Assembly: GCA_035578175.1 (NCBI GenBank)
Contig: JAQMRL010000001.1
Span: forward strand, 188,968,783-189,032,782
From: Catonia carolina
Taxonomy: Eukaryota; Arthropoda; Insecta; Hemiptera; Achilidae
Direction of reading: 5' to 3'
Length of the DNA stretch: 64,000 nucleotides
Part shown: piece by piece, positions 28,601-40,600 of the stretch
Position numbering within the stretch: position 1 is the stretch's first letter
How the letters are laid out: each line of letters begins with the position of its first letter
Program-made: the position numbers and the translations under genes
Notes under the pieces: model-generated
Told to the model about the DNA's origin: nothing
Database searches by the model: none
What the model saw: only the letters and a program-made list of their open reading frames with translations

Positions 28601-31600
28601 TTTTCCATCAGGTTTGTATCTCAGAATCCATTTTGGAATTCTAAATCCCTTCATTTACACTTGCTGTCTGCAACTCTCCTTGTATCACAATTTCAAATTC
28701 TGTTTTCTTCACTCTGTAAAAGTCCAAGTTTTACTGCTATACAGGAGAGTTGGAACTACCATTATGTTGTAAAATCTCATCAAAGTTTGTTTGAAAATCC
28801 AAATAATAAATAATTAAAGATCAAAGACACCTGCAAATCCTCTGCATCCTTTACTCATGGCTGAGCAATTACATTGTGTTTTTTGTTTGATATTGCCATG
28901 ATTAAACCAGGTGTTTTTTTTTTATTTTACGTCATCCATTCATGATTATTTTTTTGTTTTATATTGCCCGCTCATTATTATTACCGGTACTTAGTTATTT
29001 TTATTTTATCTCATCCACAATTAATTAAAATTACTCGTAGGTTATGATTGTCATTTATAGGGTACAAAGGAAGTACTTTTCTTATGCCTTGACTAATAAG
29101 CAGTCATATTTTTCAACCCAACAAATACAACGGTAAACCACCTTACTCTTTATTTTATTTAATAAAACTTTATGGATTCACACTACCTTTTGGTTGTTGG
29201 CCTGAACATCATTATTGAAATAATTATTACATGCATAACCTTAATAATCATACTTCTACTGGAAGTAAATGTCATCAGAATCATTGTGAGGGATGGTTTA
29301 ACCCTCTTGCGCCGCTCCGCATTTCACGCTAATGCTAAACTGTAATTGTCAAAACACACTCCCGAATAAATCCATTTAGCAAAATTCATTACTGATAAAA
29401 AATTACAGCTGCTTCTTATAATACGTACAGTTTTTGTGAGTATAAAAATGTGAAAATCGGTTACTCTTTACGGTTGCTATGAAATATTACAAAAGTTACA
29501 TTATTTGAAAAATTGGTAAAGGCTAATGAAGGAATTAGTTGGCTTTGTAACTCCCCCGCCTCCTGTAACGCTCTGTTATTGAATAAAGGCATGACCTTGC
29601 TTCAAGGAATAGGTTACTATAAAAATACAAAAATTACACCAGTTAAAAATTTCATGTGTCACAGCAAAGAAAGAAGAACAAATTTACATTCTCATAAACA
29701 TTTACATAACTTATCTCAGCAACGGCATAAACGTTCAATCTCTCTTGCGACAATAACACACACATACAGCTACTAAAATAGACTTACAGTTTTACCAACC
29801 CTAAAGATGAAATACTCCCAAAGCTGAAAGATTAAAAGTAAAACCAAAAGTTTGGTGGGCAAACTTCACCAGCACTATCGTAAGTAAATAGATAGTATTT
29901 TATATCAAATTTTACTACTTTTTTCAGCGCACATAATTTGAGATATCATACGCCGTAATGGCTTTATAAATATGGTCGCTCAAAGCTCGCAACTACCCTG
30001 ACCTTGAATATGCGGTTCCTGGCGCTCAAGGGTTAAAGAAAATTTTGTTTTTATTTTTTAGCTGATTAAACTTTTATAATGTCTTAAGCTTTAAGTTTTT
30101 GAGCAGTGTAAGAGAGGATTCTTCATTGTTCTCTTCTATAATACAAAATCCTAAATTTAGTGATGTGTGTTACAGGTCACATGCAGCAAGGAGGTTCACC
30201 AACACCTTTTGATCGTAATATGGGAACAAAGCAAGGTGCTAGAAGTATCGACTGGTTTGTGGATCAGATTAATAAAAATAAAACTGGTAACGTTGTCTAT
30301 ACAAACTCACCAGAATCCGCTGTGCTCATGGGTATACAAAATAGATCGTATACGTTCGCACCACTCACGGAATTAGCAAAGGAAACAAATTTTGAGTGAG
30401 TATTAAATATTTTCTACTAATTTTTGATATGAGCCTTTAATTGTTTTATAGTTAAGTAGTTAATGTCGCCCTAAAAATAATGAAAGCCAAATAGTATTGA
30501 ACAGTTACTTAATCTTCTTAATTTTTACATAGTGCGTGTGTTAAAAATTAGTTTTTGTAATAATGATACAGAAATTAACAAATAGGTTTTCGCAAAATTT
30601 TAAAATTTATTGCTTTCTGTGTTATAATTTTCTTGTATTTTTGAATTGTTATTTTTTGTTTAATTAGCTGATAGTGTAAATCGATTAGATTGTAGACCAC
30701 TTACTTGCTTTCTACCTGCACTAATCATCAATATTAATTGTTTTATTTTCACTGGCAGTTTTTGGTTTCCATCTTGACTGAAAACTCAGAAAAATATACA
30801 ACTGAACCCAAATCTCTACAACATGATAGATTTAAATACCATTGATACTACAGAGTGATTTTTTAGTCCTGTTACCCAAATGTTAATGTCTGGTAATTTT
30901 TTTCGAAGAAAGGGAAATTCTGTTTTGTGACATGAAGTTGGTAGCTGTACACAACCAGTATAGATACAGCAGTGTGAGTTAATTCTCCTTGAGCTGTGTA
31001 AAATTTTGTGCCGTTTCTGGTCGTGTTACAAACAACAGAATTTCTTTTACCCTAGTAGAACAACGGTTTCAAACATTTTATTCTTGAACAATATTTTGCT
31101 ATGAAATCGTACGCAAGCGTAAAAGAATCATTTCAAATTAAATTTGTTTGTGTACCTCCACCAGTAAAAGAAGTGCCTTTCAATTAATATACTTTGTTGT
31201 GACTTGATACTTTTTCCACTTAAACCCCATTCCCTTTAAACATTTTCCTAACTTACAAAGTTTCCAACTAAAATTTAGCCTTTCTTTCAAAACCGGTAAT
31301 AACGGTTCACATTTCGGCATCGCTTATTGATATAGGCCTAACCATTTCCTTTTTTTACCAGATGTCAAAAAAACTGTTGATGAAGAATTATCTTCTTCAC
31401 TGTCTTTAATCTTCTTCTTTATATTTCGAATTGTGGAAAGAGAAACATCATAGTAGTTATCCGCTCGCTCATGACTTTTGTTAAGAGGCACAGAAAGGTA
31501 TTTTTGTTTAGCTTCAACTTAACAGCATTTTATTACATTGCATATTAGATTTAGAGGTCCTCAGAAGAATGGGGAAACAGCTGGAAATCCTGCAGAGCGT

Positions 31601-34600
31601 AAAGATAAGAAAACTGACATACCTTGGACATATCATGAGGGGGCCTAAATATGAGATTCTGCATCTCATAATTCAAGGGAAACTCGTTGGTAAATGCTCG
31701 GTGGGACGCAGATGAATATCCTGGTTAAGAAACCTGAGAGAAGCATTTAACTGCTCGTCGCATGACCTTTTCAGAGCAGCAGTGGACAAGGTGCGACTGA
31801 CCATGATGATAGCTAACCTTCGTAATGGAGAAGGCACCTGAAGAAAAATATTAGATTTCATTCTGCACTGTTTGACCGGGTTTTCGAGAAACCGACATTT
31901 CTGTTTCAGTAGCAAACAGTTGTATTCGTACAGTTAACCTACAAAAAGTTCCGCTATATATTGTATGTTCTCTAAGTGTAGTTTGCCTTGTAGTGGTGGC
32001 GAACTAATCAAGGTAGTCGCGCATGCACACTGATGCTTCCCCCTTTACCCCTCCTTAAAACCAAAGGCAAACTTGTGACTGGAGTAACTATAGTAGGGAT
32101 TCATTTTTACTTTCTCTTCCTTATATGAATATATAGGAAGGAAAGTATTGTTTTCATGTAAATTTTTTGAAATCGAGTTTTCACCGAATTACACATTTTC
32201 AGACCCCCTGAACCCAAAAAATGTTTTTAGCGATTGGTCTGTGTGTGAACAGAATATCTCAAGAACGGAACATCGTACGGACTTGAAACTTGAAACTTAA
32301 GTTACATGCCACTACTGGACCCGACACGAACATTTTCATCAAAATCGGTCAACCGGAAGTAGTAGTTTATTCGTGTAATTTTTCACTTTTTTGCCATTTT
32401 CTCAAAAATTGGTTCTACGATGTTTTTAAAATCACCTGGTTTACTAAATTTTTTATGCTCTACAAGATAGGGTAGGCGCCATGTTTGCTGAAATTCTTGG
32501 TGAGGCTGTTTTCACGTAAAAACGTTGTTTTTTTAAGATTACGGCTTTAATATGCATTTTAGCGCAAAACTTTAAGTAATAAAACATTTAGAGAATTTAA
32601 AATCCTATAACTTTTATTTCAAACATTTTTTTGTATAACACTAAGTTTAGCGGTAATTAGCGATTTTCTGTTTTTTTCTCACGAAAACGTTTGAAAAATC
32701 GATTTTTTAAAGATTTCAGCGTTAGTATGCATTATACGACAAAAGTGTAGATAATCAAATTTATAGGAAATTGAAAGATCTATAATTTTATTTAGAGAAT
32801 TTTTCTCTACAGAGCCTGGTTTAGCGTGAAAGAGGGATTTTCCATATTTTTAAGCCAAACTGAGGTCAATTTTCATTTCGCGGCTTTCACTCATGATTAA
32901 AATAAGGTTATGTTTTTAGAGGTTAGTTTTTATTGTTTATTTCTAATGGTTTATTACTAATGTTAGGTTAGGGTTATTGTTAATTTTTGCATTGGCAAGA
33001 GAAAGTTGTGTGAGTGTTTCACACCAAATTTTTTTAGTTGGCACAGTTGGGAGTTTATGTAGCTATGGCTTATTGATGTAATTAATAATTTAATGATTGT
33101 GAATAACTGTGAAGTAATTAAAATTTTATTGTTGTTGTTCTTCTTCTTCTTTTAACGCTTATCTGTTAACAAATGTTGGCTATCCACTTGGCATTTTTAA
33201 TTATTGTATTTGCTGTAGCTTTATGTAGACGATCAATTATTATGATCATTGTCTTCTGTAAGTTAATTTACCTAGAAGTACTTCTACAGTAAGGTCCTCT
33301 TGAATCTTCTATTTTACCATAGAGGATGAGTTGCTATGGACTATTGCAACTGTACATGGTATCTTTCTTATCCCTATGGTTATGTAAACTGATTCTAAAA
33401 TGTAAAGGGTATGATTTAAGCCATAGAAGTTATTATGAACATGTTTCAAATTTTGGTCCCCGTAAAAATGAATATAAGTATTATTTCTTATCAGGTATGT
33501 CGATATATTATGTTTAGTGGTTATTCACATTAAGACTAATGCAAATGGTGAGGGTTGGGAGATGAAAATTTGGGATGAAAAATTGCCAGAGCTGACCGGG
33601 AATTGAACCCGGGACTCCTGCCATAGAAGTCAGTTTATCCTGGCCACTGTACCAACGACCCACCCTTTTTTAATGGTGATTTAATAAATTTACTTCTGAA
33701 GTTAACTTGACTGGAAATACATTGTAAGATGACCTTACCAAATATTTATTAGCTGGTGGCAGTTGTTTTGTGTATTGCCAATAAATAAATCTTTTGTTCC
33801 AGGAAAAGGATACCTATCAAACAGTGGTGGCTAACATTAAGGCCACTGCTGCGTATGTTAGCAAAACATGATAGCATTTTAGAGAATGAAGTGTTGTATC
33901 TTCATATTGAAAACTGTGAAGCTGACGATTCTCTTCTTTAATTACCTCAGAGTTTAGTAACGATTTCTTTTTTCATATTTTAGAAATCATAATTAATGTC
34001 TTGACATTTTATTGGGATTGTTTATCTGTTAATGTTATGTGTACTTTTTTCATAAATTGTCATTAGTTAGTCGACTAACCCATGGCACGTACAGGGGCAA
34101 ATATTATTTAAAAAAAAAGTTCATGATCATTCAAATCGTCAGTATCCAGTATTGTAAATAAATTTCCATTTCACTAACATCATTCTCATAAATTAATATA
34201 AATTCATCTTGAATTAATTTAATTAACTATTATCACGAGTAGTTTTCTGTAAACTGGTGATTTGTTGACTATGTCAACATGGTGATTAACTTGGGGAGAA
34301 TAAGTTTATAAAAGTTCCATGTTTTTTTTTTAAATATTGTATTAATTTTGTAATCAGTGCTTCATAACTATTCCACTTTGTCTAATTGCACACTAACAAA
34401 TACATACTCATTTATCCCTTTACTGTAATACCTTACAATTTAATACAGTGATCTTGAATTTAGTAATTTATACTTAAGTATTATGTTGCTTTTTATTGTC
34501 AAATCTCTCTCCTGTTTATGTGAAGACAGGAAATAATCTCTGTATGCACTTAGCTGCATTGTTACTCAGCTTCATATATATTTTTAATTTTAATTTAGCT

Positions 34601-37600
34601 TTTGTGCTTGTGTTGTGTACATGCTTATGCATTTCTTTTGTATTTATTGACTGCAGATGTTTTAGCAATAGGTTGATTACTGAGATTGCTGTGTTGAGTT
34701 AGTTTTGTTTCGCTTTGTTTTCTTATGTAGTTTTGTATTAGGTAACTGATATCCAAGTTAAGTTATATTTATACAATTGTCCCTAAGTCGCAAAACAGCT
34801 AAATGTCACAAGGAGTACCATAGTACTTATTATGACATTAAACAATTGTATTGAAACATATGTATAGTATACTTGAAATTACTTTTCACCAATTTAATTT
34901 TCTTGTTATTGGCTGTGATGATTTTTATTACTGAAATATTATTTTATTTGGTTGTATTAATATTTTGAGTGATATGAATGTGTTGTACATAATTTAATGA
35001 AAAATTTTGTAAATTTTCAAGTCATGATAAGGATACATTCACGTCTGCAAAAAAAATGTTCCATTTCTGAAACTTTCTGTAAGTTTCTTTAAAAAATCTA
35101 ATTCAGTTATAATAATAATTTCTTATACTTTAAAAAATGTGTGCAGTTATCTGTGAGTCAATTTCGCTATTGATGAGTATAATATTGAAATAGTATATAT
35201 ATCACATGGTTACTAAGCCTTTTGATGACCAGCAATGATTTCAGGCATATCATAAAATTAATACAGTCAAACTTTGATGTGACGAAATCAAGAATCCTGG
35301 GAAAAACAGTAGAGGAGTAGAATTAACAGTAAAGGGTGCATGTGGTTAATGTTTACTGGGAACTTTATTGTTGTGTCTTAAAATTAGATAACAAAAGTTT
35401 GACAAAACAAATACAGATACAGTAGTTTTAGGCCTCTGCGTTAGTTAATGACTTTCTGGAAGTAAGTGCTACTTTATTTTGTAAAGGCTGACAGTACCTA
35501 TTGAACATCTGTTTTAATATTATAAAGTAAGAAATTCGGATTACCCCATTAAAGAGTTGAGTAAAAATAACCTTTCATTCTCTTGTGTAGTTAAGAGTGC
35601 TTTGTGTTTGTAAACAGGACCAATTAAGGTACGGAAATCAAAAGAATATACCTTAAAACCCTCAGAGAAATTCATAATATAGTACGTACTTATTTGCATT
35701 ATGTCACATTTTGTCATATCAAGGTTCAATTTAGGTTAATTTACATGTAGTTTAATTATAATGTCACGGTCCATTAAAACAATGTATAAAATCAAGGTTT
35801 TCGTTATATCAAAGTTTGACTGTAATATTATATACCCTGAAACATTTGCTGCCTTTTGGTTGTTTTCAGGTTAGTGATATTGAACTTTTTGTCTTGGAAA
35901 ACCAAGCCTGGAAAAATATAATAATTTTAAAGTACTTGACATGCATTTTCCCTAACACTTGTGTATAAACAAAACCAGAAAAATAACTAGAATAAAAAAA
36001 ATAAACTTAAATCAAATTTACTTTAAAGGTATTGCTTCAGAAATGTAGATGTTTTATAAAATATTCTTATTTTAAATTACAGTAAAACCCGTCTTAACCA
36101 AAATGGATCCGAAATACTTCTTTTTTTTAATCTGGTGATTACTCAATTTCAATTTTGTGAATACACACAGTAAAACATTTAAATAAGTAGCCTTGTTAAA
36201 GTATAGAGCAGTGTCCTATTGAATACGACTACAAATATCAAGTTTCTCTATTCTGGGTATTTCTTTACTCGTTCTTTACCTCCAGAGTGTGCTGCTAATA
36301 AAATGTTGGCGTGATGTTGCCACCAAAATGGTTTCATCAAAAATCTCACACTTTAAAAAAAAGTATAAATAATTTAAAAAAAATACTGTTTATATTAATT
36401 ACTGTACAATATTGCATTTTTCTCTTGAAATTTCTATATTTATGTTTATGCATACTAATACTGCCCATAACAGACAGGTGGAGTGTCAAATTATTTACAT
36501 TCAATCTGTTCGTTGCAAAGCTCAAATAAATAGTTCTGTTTCTTATCACATGGTTAGCCAATTTAATGACTGAATCATGTAAGAACAGAAGAGGTAGAGG
36601 TGTAAAAGACACTAATCAGAGTTATCTCCTCTGAACGTAATGAATTTTATTATACAACCAGACCCTGTGGTGAATGAAGTGAAGGTGTCATTTGCAGAGT
36701 GGAAAATATGTGCTTTTCAGAGGGCTCGGCATGTTGATAAGCCTACTTTTCCATTCAGTGAGGAAGGCATGGTAAACCACCTCACTCCTCATTTTACTTA
36801 GTAAAACCTCTACAGATTCAAACCAGCCTTTCAGCTGATGACCTAAACAACAACATACTAATAACTAGTTGTGAAAATCATTTTTACTATTTTTAAACCC
36901 TTAAAGTATGACAGCTGCGTGTTATCCGGAATTTCACTTACCTGAAATCGTGTTCGGTCCCTATATATCAGTTAAGCAGGGTTTTAATGTAATATAATAT
37001 GATTATAATTAACATTTGGGGTGAAATTAAGGTTATTTCTAAATTGGGAGAGAAATTCAAAATAAACATTTCTTCAGTGATATTGTATCTATACTTAATT
37101 CATCCAGAAATTATAGTAATGCACGTGTGGCATTAGAATGAGTACCAGTTCGAAGGATTGTTTAATAAACAATCTATGCGTTACACATACTTTACAGGTT
37201 GAATGATATCACTATTATAGTCGAACTCGGTTTTAGCGTCATTGAAGGGACAGATTAAATTTTACCGTTATATCCGTGTGACGTTATAACAAAGTTAACA
37301 CTTGTATCAAGGTAAATCTAATTAAACTAAGAATATTTCTTATACATTACTACTAATTTACGTAATGTGCTGAACGGTTTTTATTCGTGATTTTTAAATC
37401 GTAATACCCTAATAAAATAGACTTATAACCACTTTGTGTAAGTAGGTAGACTTTATTATGTATTAAAATATGGAAACCAAAATACGTATTTGTATGTACG
37501 TAGAGTACATAATGGTGCGTTACCTACTTTATTGGAAGAAATCAGTGTTTTTTTTTTAACACCTCGTTCTGCGAAATAAATCCTCTCCGTAACGTTGAAC

Positions 37601-40600
37601 ACTTGTTGCACGTGATGCATTGTGCCAGCAAATGTCTCTCGGTGTCTGTGAAATCTTAACAAAGTTTCAGCTGCTAGCATTGCCTCCTGTAATGTTGGCG
37701 TAACAGTGTCCTCTTCATCTTCCTCTTGCTCAGTCGCTTCTTCAGTATTACAGAATTTTATAGAGAATTTTCTTAAATGTGGATAGTCTGATGTGAAAGT
37801 TAGGTATGGTACTACCTACTAAGTGTCACATGTCACATAGAGGGTGCAGTCCCAAAACTGCCCTTGACGTAGATCAATCAGTAGGTATAGACACACATAT
37901 GAACTGCTTAACAATATCATTTTAAACCCTTCGCACTAGAAAAAACTATTCACAAGTAGGCTATTTTATGTAATATTTTTTTTTTTTTTTTTAATTTACG
38001 CCCCAATTGGAGCACTCAAGTCACTCATGGACATGCGTTCCTTGAGGAGTTAGTTGTGGCACCACACTGTTGTTTTCTTCGTTCCCACATCAATTTCATA
38101 TTCCTTAACTTGGTGGCTCTCAATCTCTCTGCTACAGCTGCATTCGGCTGTCTTCTCTCTCTGAAAGGCAGTTGGGTTATCCTCTTTTCCTTTAGGATGG
38201 TCTTCTCTTCTTGTCTCTGGATCATTTCTTCATTTATATTCAAGTTCCTCATGTCTGACATGACTTCCTGTATCCATTTGTTTTGGATCTTATTCTTCAT
38301 TTGGTAGTCAAGGAGCTGTTTAATGAGTCTTGAGTCAGGCAGTCTGCTAAGGTGGCCAAAGAAAGCGACTCTCCTCTTCCTCATTGTGTCCAATATCGGC
38401 TCATTTTCCTTATAAACTATATTGTTGGGGACTATCCACCATTTTCCTTGGACTTGATGCTTGAAATTAATGGCTGTTCTTAATATTCTTCTGTCTATCT
38501 TTTGAAGTTTGTCCGTGGTTGATCGAGTGTTCAAGTTGAAAAGGGTCTCACACACATATGTAGCCTCTGGCTTGATTACAGAGTTAAAATGCCTGATTTT
38601 GGAGTTAATTGATAGGGACTTCTTCTTATATATGGGCCAGGTGATTCTTTGGGCCTGTTTCAGTTTGGTTACTCTGTTCTCAATTGCAGGCTTTTCATTC
38701 AGATTCCATGTGATTATTTCACCGAGATACTTAAATTTCTGAACTATCTTTATTTTTTCTCCATTGCTTAGTTGCAGGCTCTGAAGTTCTTGTTTAAAGC
38801 CTGGCATTATCTCTGTTTTTTCCCATGATATTTGGAGTCCAACTTTTGATGCTATTTCCTGCAGGGTTTCAATCTGACGCGTGGTTTCCTCCATACTGTT
38901 GGACAACAGTGCCAAATCATCCGCAAAGGCGAGGCAATTCACCCTGATCACTCTTCCAACTTTGACCCCAGGTGGGCATTTCTTGTTCCACTCTCTCATT
39001 ATCTTCTCCAGGACACAGTTGAACAGCAGTGGTGACAGTCCATCCCCTTGACGAAGCCCAGTCTTGATCTCAAATCCTTCCGACAATTCACCTCTGAACT
39101 TAACTTTTGAATTGGTGCCAGTCAAAGTGATTCCGACCAAATTAACTAGTTTCTTGTGGAGACCAAACGCCTAAAAAAATGACGTTAAGTCCAAGTTGAC
39201 GTAAATCCGAGGCCATTAAAACCGGGTTCAACTGTATAATGTACATGTGAACGGTGCCCAGTCAGTTAATTGGGCATGTTAATAGTGCAATACATAATAG
39301 CAGTAGTTCTTGGTGGCTGAAACAGTTCATGTTGTAAACTACTTACTCTTAGCATTAATGAGTACAGTTTAATGTAATGATGTAACAGCATGAATTATTA
39401 TTCTGATGGTTCTTTTGTAGAGTAGATGTTTCAAAGTGTATTGCACAAGAATTTTGATAACCGCTGTTAATTTTATTTAATAATGTAATTTTAAAGTGAC
39501 TACAGTCGGTGAAGTTCTTTGTTAGTATTTTAAGAGGGTCGTCCAGAAAGTAGTATCCGTTTGGGAATAAAAATAAAAACTAGTAAATATTAAGCAAATA
39601 TTAAAGTTTTAATGAAAAGAATATACATTTTTCTACTTTTCTACATATTCCCCGTGCAAATTTAAGCATTTGTTAACGTATGACGAGGTTTTTTATTCCA
39701 GCTTCATATTCCTCCGCCGCCAATGTATTAAGATATGTAGTCACACCTTCTTTCAGTTCTTCATCACTTTTGAATTTCTTCACAGCAAAAAACTCTTGAG
39801 TTTAGTAAAGAGATGAAAATCTAAAGGAGCCAAGTCTGGGCTATGGGGTGGATGGTTGAAAGTTTCCCACTTGAATTGTTGCGCAAGTTTTTTTTTTGCG
39901 CCCTGGAGACTCCAGGAGGAGTGTAGGACATGTCAGATATAACACCTGAAATACGTATAAGAATCACACAATATATCACTACTATCAAGAAAGAAATTCT
40001 TGTACGCTATAAAAAGTTTCACCGATCAAGTAATTTTTCAGATTCTTTTTAAAGGAATTCAAATCCTCACAACATTTTAAAAAATGGGGTAATTTATTCA
40101 TGAATTTTCTCCCTGCATAAGTAGGTTTTTGTTCAAACAATTTTGTGGAGTGATTAGCCACATAATAATCATTCCTGTTTCTCGTGTTATGATTGTGAAC
40201 ATTGAAATTCTGCATAAAATTATTTTGCCTAACATACATAATCACCTCAAAAATGTAGAAAGAGGGAACTGTAAGCAATTTAAGCTCCTTAAATAGTAGC
40301 CTGCATGAGGTTAGCTGGTTAGCTCCCACCATACACCTAATAGCTTTCTTTTGAATTTTAAAAACCCTATTCATATTACCCATGCTAGAATTACCCCAAG
40401 TTGTTGTGTTATCCTAGGTGCATGGGGTCTGGAATTGTCGTGGAGGAGAATGACACCACTAGACAACAGACCCCTTGCACAAATTTTTGCATAATGCAAA
40501 TAAATGGTTTTTTACAATTTCATGAATAAGTTCGTGAAACATTACTGAAATGTTCACTGATTTCATCAATTGTAAAGTGTCTGTCGTTCTTCACAAATTT

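Larger units (their letters stand above)
37218..39234. mobile_element. pogo/Tigger-like element interrupted by a LINE
   Basis: Left end TAGTCGAACTCGGTTTTAG and right end TTAAAACCGGGTTCAACTG match as inverted repeats with TA outside both. The interior contains a 5'-truncated RTE-like LINE (37975-39168). Net of that insert the element is about 0.8 kb. Motifs such as GACGTTATAAC and GACGTTAAGTCC near the ends mirror each other. Confidence 0.65.

Noticed and set aside
32290..32475. Small frame conserved at 46263-46541
   Set aside because: Conservation follows from both being copies of the same interspersed repeat; the surrounding frames have stops and no domain is recognised.
36346..36612. Frame conserved at 47393-47587 (MSFTPLPLL...)
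   Set aside because: Part of the R394 retroposon read antisense; not a host gene.
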